This document shows, piece by piece, positions 50,607 to 59,354 of a DNA stretch of 64,000 bases. Below the pieces are notes generated by a model that ran no database searches, was not told where the DNA came from, and saw only the letters and a list, made by a program, of their open reading frames with translations. Source of the stretch: Paenibacillus arenilitoris (lineage in GTDB: Bacteria; Bacillota; Bacilli; Paenibacillales; Paenibacillaceae). Positions within the stretch are counted from its first letter, which is position 1. Every line of letters starts with the position of its first letter. The translations under genes were made by a program, and so were the position numbers. The stretch is from assembly GCF_014705655.1 (NCBI RefSeq), contig NZ_JACXIY010000027.1, positions 60,366-124,365 of the forward strand, in the 5' to 3' direction.

Positions 50607-50918
50607 CTATTCGCCGTACGCGACGTCGCCGGACCAAGCCAGCATGCCGCCGGTCACGTTGACGACGTTGTAGCCTTGGGCGTGCAAATAGTCGCATGCC
50701 CTTCCGCTTCTTCCGCCGCTGCGGCAGATGAGCACGATCTCCCGATCGCCCTGCCGAAGCTCGCCAAGCCGCTCTAGAAGCTCGGACAGCGGTATGCTGC
50801 GCGCTTCCTTGATATGGCCGGCCTCCCATTCGTCGGTCTCGCGTACGTCCACGAGATTGACCGTTTCGCCTTCCTTCAGCCTAGTTTCAAGCTCGGCCGT
50901 CGATAATTCCGGATACAT
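50607..50918 (-). CDS. Single-domain rhodanese-like sulfurtransferase
   Basis: A protein of 103 aa with a complete rhodanese fold. NLVDVRETDEWEAGHIKEARSIPL is the CH2A-type start and the active-site loop is CRSGGRS with Cys65. Such proteins carry persulfide sulfur. The start is ATG at 50918; AAGGGG lies 11 nt upstream, slightly far. The ORF is open to a TTG at 50936. Its neighbour, 24 nt away, is UPF0145. Confidence 0.9.
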   Translation of the reverse strand: MYPELSTAELETRLKEGETVNLVDVRETDEWEAGHIKEARSIPLSELLERLGELRQGDREIVLICRSGGRSGRACDYLHAQGYNVVNVTGGMLAWSGDVAYGE

Positions 50919-50942
50919 GATACCAATCCCCTTCAAGCCTGA

Positions 50943-51254
50943 TTAATAACGGACGGCCGTTCCGCTAACGGCAACCATCAGCATGCCCTCCCGCACGACC
51001 TCGTAATCGATGTCGATCGCGACGATCGCGTTCGCGCCGAGCCTTGACGCCTGGTTTTTCATCTCCTCGATCGCGACGTCCCGCGCTTCCTTCAGCTTGT
51101 CTTCGTATGCGCCGGACCGGCCGCCCACGATATCGGTAATCGACGCGAAGAAATCCCGGACGACGTTGGCGCCCATGATGGCTTCGCCCGTTACGACGCC
51201 TATATATTCCTGAATCGGTCTGCCTTCGATCGTCGGCGTTGTCGTAATCAGCAT
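50943..51254 (-). CDS. YbjQ/UPF0145 family protein
   Basis: A protein of 103 aa: MLITTTPTIEGRPIQEYIGV, GANVVRDFFASITDIVGGRSGAYE, LKEARDVAIEEMKNQASRLGANAIVAIDIDYE. This is the YbjQ (heavy-metal-binding-domain-like) family, probably a pentamer of unknown role. AAAGGGG is before the ATG. No unusual features. Confidence 0.92.
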   Translation of the reverse strand: MLITTTPTIEGRPIQEYIGVVTGEAIMGANVVRDFFASITDIVGGRSGAYEDKLKEARDVAIEEMKNQASRLGANAIVAIDIDYEVVREGMLMVAVSGTAVRY

Positions 51255-51335
51255 AGCATAAACCCCTTTCGCTTTCCTAAGCGCGTATTTTGATCATGAT
51301 TGTAGTACGCCGATCCCGGCTGCCGAGTTTCAACT

Positions 51336-51671
51336 TCACGGAGCGAGCTCCATCATTCGAACCTGAACAAGACGATCGGTGTCCGCATTCACCTTTAGGC
51401 TAACACGAATGCCGAATTCGCGCGATCCTTTCTGCAGCCGGAGAACGAACCTCTCCTCCGCTTGCCCGCCTTCGAGCTTCGTCCGGCCTTCGTATTTATA
51501 ATCGACGATCGAAGCGCCTTGGTATGCCTTTGCGGTCTCCTCCATCGCCAGCCTCCCCCACTTCGCGTACGAAGGCTCTGCGATCAGAGCGGCCTCTTCC
51601 GAAGATATCGCTTCCGAATGCGTCAAGCTCAGCAGGACGAATACGGCTTTCATGACGAAATGGCGAAGCAT
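51336..51671 (-). CDS. DUF3889-like exported protein
   Basis: A protein of 111 aa. A short N-terminal hydrophobic stretch (VMKAVFVLLSLTHSEA) looks like a signal peptide, then YAKWGRLAMEETAKAYQGASIVDYKYEGR, the start of the DUF3889 domain (Bacillus YqzG/YhdC), and REFGIRVSLKVNADTDRLVQVRMMEL. GGGAGGG lies 6 nt before the ATG. Function unknown. Confidence 0.85.
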   Translation of the reverse strand: MLRHFVMKAVFVLLSLTHSEAISSEEAALIAEPSYAKWGRLAMEETAKAYQGASIVDYKYEGRTKLEGGQAEERFVLRLQKGSREFGIRVSLKVNADTDRLVQVRMMELAP

Positions 51672-51729
51672 CCTATCCCTCCCTTGCTAACGATTAAGTT
51701 GGTAATAGGGTCGCCCAATTGAAGCGAGC

Positions 51730-52554
51730 CTATTCCCGGGTAGGCTCCAGCAAGGGGGAATACATCATCAGCGCGCGGTTTTCCGTCACGTATTCGTCCG
51801 AGAGGACTTCTCCTTCCAAGCCGTACACATAGCGGTGAATGAGGTTGCTTCTTAAATAGCCGCCCCACGGCAAAGACTCGATCCGGTGATCCTTCTCGTA
51901 TACCTCGTAGACGCGGCGAGCTTCCGCTGTCGATCGCCATTCGCCGACAAGCTCGTTGTCCGTGACGCGAACCCGCAGCTGGTAAGCGTCCGCCGTCGGA
52001 TTATGAATTTGCAGATCGAGATAATTGTAGGCGCATGTCGCGCCGCTGCCGAACGGCTGCGTCCTCCCCGCATCCGGGAACACGTCGTAGCTGTGCCGGT
52101 GGCGCTCCGTGACGCGAAGGGGCGTGTGCAGCGCCATCCAATAAATCAAATTGGACATTTGACATAAGCCGCCGCCGATTCCCGCCTTGTAGCTGCCGTA
52201 GAACAAAACCATGCCGTCCGCGTACCCTTTCCGCTTGGTCGGCTTGCCGATCGTCCGCCAATAGGAGAACGTCTCGCCCGGCTTCAGCAGAAGGCCGTCC
52301 AGCCGCTCGGCCGCGAGCTTCAAATTAACCGTTTTATTCGTATGCATCCATAGCTCGACGTCCCGAAGCTGGCGGTACAACGGCGTGGCATGCGCAAAAA
52401 TCCGGCAAGGCAGGCTCTTATCCGATTTTTCCTTGGCGATTGCGCCGCGAGAAAATATCCATCTGGCGTAGCGTTTGGCCGTGAACCATCGTTTCCCGGC
52501 GGCGAGACGAATCCTTGAACGCTTGACCGGACGAAGACGCGAGTAATCATGCAT
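51730..52554 (-). CDS. VanW family protein
   Basis: A protein of 274 aa. The VanW domain carries KPGETFSYWRTIGKPTKRKGYADG, GIGGGLCQMSNLIYWMALHT, TERHRHSYDVFPDAGR and PFGSGATCAYNYLDLQIHN. No signal peptide or transmembrane segment is seen, in contrast to most VanW proteins. The function is unknown (found with some vancomycin-resistance loci), and there are no other van genes here. The ATG at 52554 has AGGGAGA 8 nt upstream. It follows the NUDIX gene by 13 nt. Confidence 0.9.
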   Translation of the reverse strand: MHDYSRLRPVKRSRIRLAAGKRWFTAKRYARWIFSRGAIAKEKSDKSLPCRIFAHATPLYRQLRDVELWMHTNKTVNLKLAAERLDGLLLKPGETFSYWRTIGKPTKRKGYADGMVLFYGSYKAGIGGGLCQMSNLIYWMALHTPLRVTERHRHSYDVFPDAGRTQPFGSGATCAYNYLDLQIHNPTADAYQLRVRVTDNELVGEWRSTAEARRVYEVYEKDHRIESLPWGGYLRSNLIHRYVYGLEGEVLSDEYVTENRALMMYSPLLEPTRE

Positions 52555-52567
52555 GAGATACGTCTCC

Positions 52568-53191
52568 CTAATCCAGCCGCACGTCGGGCGATAAGCCCTT
52601 CCGAATGTCGAACAGCCACTTCAGTTGCGCTTCCGTATTCCTCTCGACCGATAGTTCCGGCAGACTTGTTTCGTCAAAAAAATCGGCCCCTAGCGTCTCC
52701 ATGCCGGCGGCTAATTGTCCGCCTTCGATCTCGCACAATACGAATATTTTGTAGGTGTGCCAAGGGGAAGGCGGATGGTCGTGGAACTTCTTGTCCAGCA
52801 CGCCAAGAAGGCGCTCCGGCAGCACATCGAGACCCGCCTCCTCCTTCACTTCCTTCCTGACGACCTCCTTCGGCGATAATCCGACGTCCGCCCACCCGCC
52901 GGGCAGCGCCCAGGCGCCGTCGATGCGCTCCTTCACGAGCAGCAGCTTGCCGTCCTTGAAAACGACGCCTCTGACGTCTACTTTCGGCGTCGCATAGCCG
53001 GTTTCGCCGGCGAACAGCCGTTTGACCTTGTCCGTCTCGACTTCCGTGTATTCGTTCATGATCTCGATGCTTAATTGCCGAAGCTGCTCGAACCGTTCCA
53101 AATCGTAAATGTCCTTCGAATACGCCAATCCCGCTTGGCTGATCGCTTGAATTTGCTTGGCCCACTCCAGCCATTTCAATTGCATGTCCAT
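52568..53191 (-). CDS. NUDIX hydrolase with N-terminal helical domain
   Basis: A protein of 207 aa. An N-terminal helical domain (residues 1-60, KWLEWAKQIQAISQAGLAYSKDIYDLERFEQL) is typical of the NUDIX_N group. The NUDIX box G-x5-E-x7-R-E-x2-E-E-x-G is partly non-standard (GLSPKEVVRKEVKEEAG follows WALPGGWADV). The substrate is probably a nucleotide derivative, not specified. GGAGG precedes the ATG. It is followed by VanW and preceded by a GNAT gene. Confidence 0.92.
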   Translation of the reverse strand: MDMQLKWLEWAKQIQAISQAGLAYSKDIYDLERFEQLRQLSIEIMNEYTEVETDKVKRLFAGETGYATPKVDVRGVVFKDGKLLLVKERIDGAWALPGGWADVGLSPKEVVRKEVKEEAGLDVLPERLLGVLDKKFHDHPPSPWHTYKIFVLCEIEGGQLAAGMETLGADFFDETSLPELSVERNTEAQLKWLFDIRKGLSPDVRLD

Positions 53192-53209
53192 CCCGCCTCC
53201 GCTTCGATT

Positions 53210-53773
53210 CTAACGATTTAGAAAACCGGCGAGCCTGTCCTTCGCGGCCGGCCATTCCTCGTCGGTTATACTATAAACGACGTAATTTCTTTGATTGTAT
53301 TTTTTTCTGAACAATCCTTCTTTCACCGCGCCTAACCGCTCAATCGCTTTTTGCGAACGGACATTGTCCGGGGTCGTTATCAATTCCACGCGCACCGCCT
53401 CCCACTGCTCGAAGGCAAATTGCAGCAGCAAAAATTTGCATTCCGTGTTGACCCTCGTCCGCCATACTTCGGGCGTATACCAAGTGGAACCGATATTAAG
53501 GTTCCGATGCCGCTCCGATATTCGCAAATAGCGGGTCGTGCCGACTATTTTGTTCAGTTCGTTGTCGAACACGGCATAAGGGTATTGATCGCCTTCGCTT
53601 CTGCTGTTTAAGGCGGCTTCGACAAACCTCTCCATTTCCTGAAGAGAACGGATCACCATCGGATAATTCGACCATATAGCAGGGTCGGACGAGCAAGAAA
53701 ACAGCGGCTCGGCATGCTCCTTCAGCAACGGCAGCAGCGAAACCCTTTTCCCGTTTAGTTGTGTAAACGCCAA
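53210..53773 (-). CDS. GNAT acetyltransferase, RimJ/RimL type
   Basis: A protein of 187 aa with the RimJ/L-type pattern: LNGKRVSLLPLLKEHAEPLF, VGTTRYLRISERHRNLNIGSTWY, TPDNVRSQKAIERLGAVKEG. It transfers acetyl from acetyl-CoA to an amino group; the substrate is unknown. The start is TTG at 53773 with GAGGTGAGACT just upstream. It is the first of three genes (GNAT, NUDIX, VanW) in one direction with short gaps. Confidence 0.87.
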   Translation of the reverse strand: MAFTQLNGKRVSLLPLLKEHAEPLFSCSSDPAIWSNYPMVIRSLQEMERFVEAALNSRSEGDQYPYAVFDNELNKIVGTTRYLRISERHRNLNIGSTWYTPEVWRTRVNTECKFLLLQFAFEQWEAVRVELITTPDNVRSQKAIERLGAVKEGLFRKKYNQRNYVVYSITDEEWPAAKDRLAGFLNR

Positions 53774-53944
53774 AGTCTCACCTCTGTTCGATCGTTTCGA
53801 ATAACGGGCAGTTCCCCAAGTTTAACCAAATCCAGTATACCAGACGTCATCGTTCAGGGAATCAACTAATTTTCGAATCGGCTGATGTCATCCGCGCGAA
53901 GCGATCGGTTCATCCATGAAATTTATGATCGTTATGGATTCGAT

Positions 53945-53985
53945 AAAAAACCTTCCCGCAGGACCAAAGCTGGCCTGCGGGAAGG
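53945..53985 (-). terminator. Terminator after the RND pump operon
   Basis: On the minus strand CCTTCCCGCAGG (53974-53985) and its perfect complement (53951-53962) form a 12-bp stem. TTTTTTAT follows (53943-53950). It lies 33 nt after the RND stop. Confidence 0.93.
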
Positions 53986-54017
53986 TTATACCGTCATTGA
54001 CACCATCTAAAAATCGC

Positions 54018-57000
54018 TTATTCCGAAGCCAGCTTCTTTTTCTTCCGGTTCATCACTTCGTACACGATCGGCACGATGATCAGCGTGAGCAGCGTTGAGC
54101 TCGTCAAACCGCCGATTACCGTAACCGCCATGCCCTTCGAGATCAGGCCGCCGGATTCGAAGCCGAACGCGAGCGGGAGCAGCGCCCCGACGGTCGCGAT
54201 GGCCGTCATCAGAATCGGACGAAGACGGGTGCCTGCCGCCTCAAGCAGCGCTTCGCGGACGGACAAGCCTTCCTTCTCCTTCTGGATGACGCGGTCGATC
54301 AGCACGATCGCGTTCGTGACGACGATGCCGATCAGCATGAGCGCCCCGATGAGCGCGGTGACGCTTAGCGTCTCGCCGGCAATGAGCAAGCCGACCAAAG
54401 CGCCGATTACCGTGAACGGCAGCGAGAACAATATCGCGAACGGCGTTAACGCTCCGCCGAACGTTATGACAAGTACGAGGTATACGATGGCAACCGCAGC
54501 CAGCATCGCAAGGCCGAGCTGGGTGAACGATTCGTTGATTTGCTCCGTTACGCCGCCCATTTCAATATTGGTTCCGGCAGGCAGGTCTCTCTCGTCAATC
54601 AGCTTCTGCAAATCGGCGGATACTTTGCCCACGTCGGACGACGTCACGTCCGCAGTCACTTCCGCATAAACGCGGTCGGCCCTTCTCGTAATCGTGTTCG
54701 GGGACTCGCCTTCCTCGATTGTTGCGACATCGGCGAGAGATACCTGCGTTCCCATCTGGTTCGTCAGCTTCACGTTTTCCAGATCCGCTTTTTCGTTATA
54801 GGTTTTCGCTTCGACCTTCACGTACACGTTAAACTGCTCGCCATCCTTCTCGACGGTCGTCAGCACCGGACGTTCCCGCACGGGACTTAGCGCCATCGCG
54901 ATTTGACCGGCGGTGAGACCGTTTTGGCTCAGCTTCTCCTGATCCGCGACGATCCGGTACTGCTCGTACGTTTCGGACAGGCTGGAGCTGATGTTTTTCA
55001 AATCCTGATGATCCTGCAGCTTGGCCGTCAAATCGTCGACGACCGGCCCCAGCGATTCCATGTCCGGCCCGTATACGAGCATCGAGATGCCGGAACCGCC
55101 GAGACCGCCGCCCGTGAAGTCCTGCTGCTTCCATTCGCCTTTGCCGCCAAGCTCCTGCAGCAGGGGCACGATTCTGTCTTTTTCCGCGATGAAATCCTCA
55201 AAGTCGTCTTCGTAGCTCAGGTTGAACAAAGCCTGCTTCGAAGCGCCGGGGCTGAACGGGTTTTGCCCGCCTACCGCATATTGCACGACCGAGACGCCTT
55301 CGCGGTCAAGCAGCCGCTCTTCCGCTTTCAGCGCCATCTCTTCCACCTGTTCGCGGGTTTCGCCCGGAGCCGGATTATACGAGACCACCATCATTTTCTC
55401 TTCGTCGCCCGGAATGAAGCTTACGCCGATGACCGGTACGATGAAGAGACTGCCCGCGAGCAGCAATACGGCAAGACCGAACGAGACAAACTTATGGTTA
55501 AGCGACCAGCGAAGCACGCTCTTGTACCAGCCGGCCAACCGTCCCGGCTTGTCGTGATGCTCTTTGCCCGGTTTGATGCCTTTGCGGAACATCATATGCG
55601 CCAGCATCGGCACGACGGTAATCGCTACGAGCAAGGAAGCAAGGAGCGCGAAAACGATCGTTAGCGCGAACGGCAGGAAAATTTCCCCGATCATGCCGGA
55701 CACGAGTCCGAGCGGCAGGAATACCGCGATCGTTACGATCGTCGACGCCATAATCGGAACGAACATTTCGCGGGTGGCGTCCAGAATGAGCTCTTTGCCG
55801 CTCAGCTTCTCCGTTGAAAGCGACATGCGCCGGTATACGTTCTCGATGACGACGATCGAGTCGTCGATAACCCGGCCGATCGCGACCGTCATCGCGCCCA
55901 GCGTCATGATGTTGAGCGTAATGTCCATTTGGCTCAGGATGAGGAGCGCGATCAGAATGGACAGCGGGATCGATACGACCGCGATTACGGTGGAACGGAT
56001 GTCGCGCAGGAAGATCATGATGATGACGACGGCGAACAAGGCGCCGATTACCGCTTTGCTAAGCATCGTTTCGACGGATTTCTCGATCGGCTCCCCTTGG
56101 TCGAGCGTCGTTGTAATGGTCAAGCCCTCGTTCTTGTCCTCAAGCTCCTTTATTTCTTCCTTGACCTTATTGACGACGTCGACGGTGTTCGAGTCGGCCG
56201 CCTTCACGATGTTCAGGCCGATCGCGTCCTTGCCGTTCGTGCGGGAGACGGACTCGGCTTTGCCGACGATGCTGAGCTTCGCGATATCGCTTAGCTTGAC
56301 GCCCGGCACGACGACGAGGTTATTAAGCTCATCCTCCGTCTTGATGTTGCCGTCGACGACGACCGATTTCTCCGTTTCGCCGAATTCGAAAATGCCGAGC
56401 GGCACGGAAACGGCCGATGCCTGGATTATTCCTTTGACCATATCTTCGGTCAAGCCGAGCTGCGCCAGCTTCGCCTGGTCGAACGCGAGCTCGCCTTCCA
56501 TTACGTTCTGACCGGACATTTGGACGCTGGCCACGCCTTCAATGCCTTGCAGTCTCGGCAGTACGTCGTCCTGAACAGCCTTCGTCAGCTGCTCCAGATT
56601 CAGACTATCGTTCGACAAGCTGAGCGACAGCACCGGGAACGCGTTCAGGCTGATCCGGGATACGGACGGATCCTGAACCCCTTCGGGGAACGCCAGCTCG
56701 GAGAGGACGTTCTTCACCTCCGCCTCCGCCTTCTCCATGTCGGTTTCGTACGTATATTCGATGACGACCGACGACGCGTTCTCCATGGAGGTCGAGCTGA
56801 CGTTGTCGACGCCCTTCAAATTCCGCGTCCGCTGCTCGATCGGCTTCGTTACCTTCTCCATGATTTCTTCCGGCGCCGCCCCGGGATAGACCGTCGTCAC
56901 GCTGACGATCGGCACCGTAACGTCGGGCAGCGTCTCCATCTTCATGTTCATGCCGGAATAAAGTCCGGCGATCAGCACGATCAGCGTCAAAATCCATAAA

Positions 57001-57041
57001 GCGAATTTGTTGTTCAACGAAAATCGGATAATGCTCTTCAA
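54018..57041 (-). CDS. RND efflux permease, SwrC-like
   Basis: A protein of 1007 aa with the AcrB layout: one helix, a long porter loop, a six-helix block and a repeat. Landmarks are PGAAPEEIMEKVTKPIEQ, the LDQGEPIEKSVETMLSKA stretch before helix 2 and IGRVIDDSIVVIENVYRRM in helix 4 with its proton-relay Asp pair. The second half holds GIVVTNAIVLIDRVIQKEKEG. No periplasmic adaptor is encoded nearby, as in B. subtilis SwrC. The start is TTG at 57041 with GAGGAG 10 nt upstream. The kinase/regulator pair 25 nt upstream probably controls it. Confidence 0.93.
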   Translation of the reverse strand: MKSIIRFSLNNKFALWILTLIVLIAGLYSGMNMKMETLPDVTVPIVSVTTVYPGAAPEEIMEKVTKPIEQRTRNLKGVDNVSSTSMENASSVVIEYTYETDMEKAEAEVKNVLSELAFPEGVQDPSVSRISLNAFPVLSLSLSNDSLNLEQLTKAVQDDVLPRLQGIEGVASVQMSGQNVMEGELAFDQAKLAQLGLTEDMVKGIIQASAVSVPLGIFEFGETEKSVVVDGNIKTEDELNNLVVVPGVKLSDIAKLSIVGKAESVSRTNGKDAIGLNIVKAADSNTVDVVNKVKEEIKELEDKNEGLTITTTLDQGEPIEKSVETMLSKAVIGALFAVVIIMIFLRDIRSTVIAVVSIPLSILIALLILSQMDITLNIMTLGAMTVAIGRVIDDSIVVIENVYRRMSLSTEKLSGKELILDATREMFVPIMASTIVTIAVFLPLGLVSGMIGEIFLPFALTIVFALLASLLVAITVVPMLAHMMFRKGIKPGKEHHDKPGRLAGWYKSVLRWSLNHKFVSFGLAVLLLAGSLFIVPVIGVSFIPGDEEKMMVVSYNPAPGETREQVEEMALKAEERLLDREGVSVVQYAVGGQNPFSPGASKQALFNLSYEDDFEDFIAEKDRIVPLLQELGGKGEWKQQDFTGGGLGGSGISMLVYGPDMESLGPVVDDLTAKLQDHQDLKNISSSLSETYEQYRIVADQEKLSQNGLTAGQIAMALSPVRERPVLTTVEKDGEQFNVYVKVEAKTYNEKADLENVKLTNQMGTQVSLADVATIEEGESPNTITRRADRVYAEVTADVTSSDVGKVSADLQKLIDERDLPAGTNIEMGGVTEQINESFTQLGLAMLAAVAIVYLVLVITFGGALTPFAILFSLPFTVIGALVGLLIAGETLSVTALIGALMLIGIVVTNAIVLIDRVIQKEKEGLSVREALLEAAGTRLRPILMTAIATVGALLPLAFGFESGGLISKGMAVTVIGGLTSSTLLTLIIVPIVYEVMNRKKKKLASE

Positions 57042-57066
57042 ATTAAGTCCACTCCTCGTCTTCTAT

Positions 57067-57756
57067 CTATACTTTGAACCGGTAGCCGACGCCCCAAATC
57101 GTCTCGATGTATTGCGGATTCGACGGGTCGTGCTCGATTTTCTCGCGCAGCCTGCGGATATGGACGGTTACCGTCGCCGCGTCCCCGTTCGAATCGAGGC
57201 CCCAAATCCGCTCGAACAGCTCCTCCTTCTCGAACACGCGGTTCGGGTGGGAAGCGAGCAGCAGCAGCAGCTCGTATTCCTTCGAAGTCAGCATCGCTTC
57301 CTCCTCGTGAATCATGACCCGGCGCGATAACTTATCGATGAACAGCCCGCGAATCCGGATATGATCGCCCCGCTCGGACTTGTCCGCCGTCAGCCGCTCG
57401 TAACGGGCGAGATGGGCTTTCACGCGGGCGACAAGCTCGCTCGGGCTGAAGGGCTTGGTCATGTAATCGTCGGCGCCTAGGCCTAGACCTCGAATTTTGT
57501 CGATATCCTCCTTCTTGGCCGTCACGAGGAGAACGGGAATGTTGCTCTGCTGCCGGATTTGGCGGCATATTTCGAAGCCGTCGACCTTGGGAAGCATCAC
57601 GTCGAGCACGATCAAGTCGTATTGGCCTTCCAGCGCCTTCTGCAGGCCGGCGTCTCCCCTGCCCTCGATATGGACGCCGAAGCCGTGGCTTTCCAAATAA
57701 TCGCGCTCCAGCTCGGCGATCGCCTTCTCGTCTTCAATGATAAGTATGTTCTTCAT
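57067..57756 (-). CDS. OmpR-family response regulator
   Basis: A protein of 229 aa. A receiver domain with Asp9 in the acidic pocket, Asp52 as phosphorylation site (LIVLDVMLPKVDG) and Lys in MTKPFSPSELVARV. The winged-helix domain includes LTSKEYELLLLLASHPNRVFEKEELFERIWG and TVTVHIRRLREKIE. The ATG at 57756 has GGAG 6 nt upstream; alternative starts at 57762 and 57768 are in frame. It overlaps the kinase gene by 23 nt. Confidence 0.92.
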   Translation of the reverse strand: MKNILIIEDEKAIAELERDYLESHGFGVHIEGRGDAGLQKALEGQYDLIVLDVMLPKVDGFEICRQIRQQSNIPVLLVTAKKEDIDKIRGLGLGADDYMTKPFSPSELVARVKAHLARYERLTADKSERGDHIRIRGLFIDKLSRRVMIHEEEAMLTSKEYELLLLLASHPNRVFEKEELFERIWGLDSNGDAATVTVHIRRLREKIEHDPSNPQYIETIWGVGYRFKV

Positions 57757-59212
57757 GATCATCTCCACTTACGGCAGGCGCCGCGATCGGCAGCGCGAGG
57801 CAGAAGCGTGCGCCGCCCTCCTTCGCGTTCTCCGCCCATACTTCCCCGCCGTGCCCTTCGATAATTTGTTTGACGATGGCGAGCCCGAGGCCGCTGCCGC
57901 CTGTCTCGGAGTTGCGGGACTGCTCGGCGCGGTAAAATCTGTCGAAAATATACGGCAAATCCTCCTCGTCGATGCCCGGTCCCGTATCCTCGATTTCGAT
58001 GACGACGCGTTTCTCCTTCCCACCCAGCCTGACGAAAATTTCACCCGCGGCTTCTTCCCGCTGCTGACCCATGTACTTTACGCAATTGTTCAAAATGTTC
58101 GTGAGTACCCGGCTTAGCTTATCCGGGTCGGCCGCTACCGGGATCGGCTCGGCGCCGCCTTGCAAATACACCAGACGAATGCCGGATTTCTCCAGATCGA
58201 ACCGCTGCTCCTCCAGAAAATGCTGCAAATACCGGCGAATGTCGATGACCTTGAAATCGAATGCCACCGTCTGAAGGTCAAGCTTGGAAAAAAGAAAAAG
58301 CTCGTCGATCAGCTGGTCCATGTCCGCCGCCTTCCGGTATATCGTCTGCATATACCGGCTTCGCTTCTCTTCGGTATTGGCGATGCCGTCGAGAATGCCT
58401 TCGACGTAGCCTTTAATGGCGGATATGGGCGTCTTCAAATCATGCGAAATGTGGGACAGCAGCATCTTTCGGTTTTCCTCGTACAGCAGGCTTTGATCGA
58501 TCGATTGCTTCAGGCGGACGCGCATTTCCTCGAAAGCGGTGCTCAGCTGGCCGATCTCCCCCTTCGACTTCGTCTCGACCTGCTGCGACAGGTCGCCTTC
58601 CTTCATTCGAAGCGCGGCCGCTTCCAGCGTCTTGATCGGCTTAATGATGCTCCGTGACACGAAATACGTCAGCAGCAATCCCGTCAAGCCGATCAGCGCG
58701 AGCGTGAATACCGTGCCGACGCGCCGACCGTAGAGCGGCACCGGATCGTTTCTTCGAAATAGGACGGCGCTGCCTTTGCCTCCGTCGGGATAGTCGAACG
58801 CGATCGCGCTCGTCTCGAAGCGAAAGCCGTTGAACGTGACGGTGGAGGGCGGATTCGCAAGCAGCCCTTGCCAATTTTCGTTCGGGGATGCTTGCCTCAG
58901 GAACGGCGAGACCGACGTTATTTTGCCGTCCCGCGAAATGATCAGACCTGCCCACAGCTCGCCTAACCGTTGCTGGATTTCGGTTACGTACGCCGGCTTC
59001 TCGAGCTCGCCCGCATCGTTGCGAAGCACATACGACAATTCGCCGTATACGAGTGCCTGCTCGTAAGGCTCTTTGTCGACTCTGTCGAAATATTGCTTTA
59101 CGTCCTCGATCCCGTTCGCATGCACGACGAACAGCAGAACGACGCTCATTAAGATGAACGGAACGATGACCATCGCCAAATACGACATGTACAGCTTTAC
59201 TCGAATAGACAA
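57734..59212 (-). CDS. Membrane sensor histidine kinase
   Basis: A protein of 492 aa. A first helix (about 8-28), an extracytoplasmic sensor region, a second helix and HAMP (SIIKPIKTLEAAALRMKEGDLS) precede the HisKA region with the phosphoacceptor in SHISHDLKTPISAIKGYVEG. The ATPase part has the N box VLTNILNNCVKY, then EIEDTGPGIDEEDLPYIFDRFYR and GLGLAIVKQII. The start is TTG at 59212 with GAGGCGG at 8 nt. It is the first gene of the kinase/regulator/RND operon, so kinase precedes regulator, the reverse of the common order. Confidence 0.92.
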   Translation of the reverse strand: MSIRVKLYMSYLAMVIVPFILMSVVLLFVVHANGIEDVKQYFDRVDKEPYEQALVYGELSYVLRNDAGELEKPAYVTEIQQRLGELWAGLIISRDGKITSVSPFLRQASPNENWQGLLANPPSTVTFNGFRFETSAIAFDYPDGGKGSAVLFRRNDPVPLYGRRVGTVFTLALIGLTGLLLTYFVSRSIIKPIKTLEAAALRMKEGDLSQQVETKSKGEIGQLSTAFEEMRVRLKQSIDQSLLYEENRKMLLSHISHDLKTPISAIKGYVEGILDGIANTEEKRSRYMQTIYRKAADMDQLIDELFLFSKLDLQTVAFDFKVIDIRRYLQHFLEEQRFDLEKSGIRLVYLQGGAEPIPVAADPDKLSRVLTNILNNCVKYMGQQREEAAGEIFVRLGGKEKRVVIEIEDTGPGIDEEDLPYIFDRFYRAEQSRNSETGGSGLGLAIVKQIIEGHGGEVWAENAKEGGARFCLALPIAAPAVSGDDHEEHTYH

Positions 59213-59354
59213 CCGCGTTACCGCCTCGCCAAAAATGCATTTATTTGTTGAATCTATCGTTTATCATAAAGGCTATTTCTAAACGAATTTGGAACCAATT
59301 CTTACAAAATTATTACGTTTGGTTGCATGGAAGCTCATTTATTTAACTGCCTAA

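Noticed and set aside
50453..50662. GTG ORF with a good AGGAGG site upstream
   Set aside because: Its second half is antisense to the rhodanese gene and it crosses that gene's terminator; the first 30 residues resemble nothing I know. Kept only as a note in the intergenic entry.
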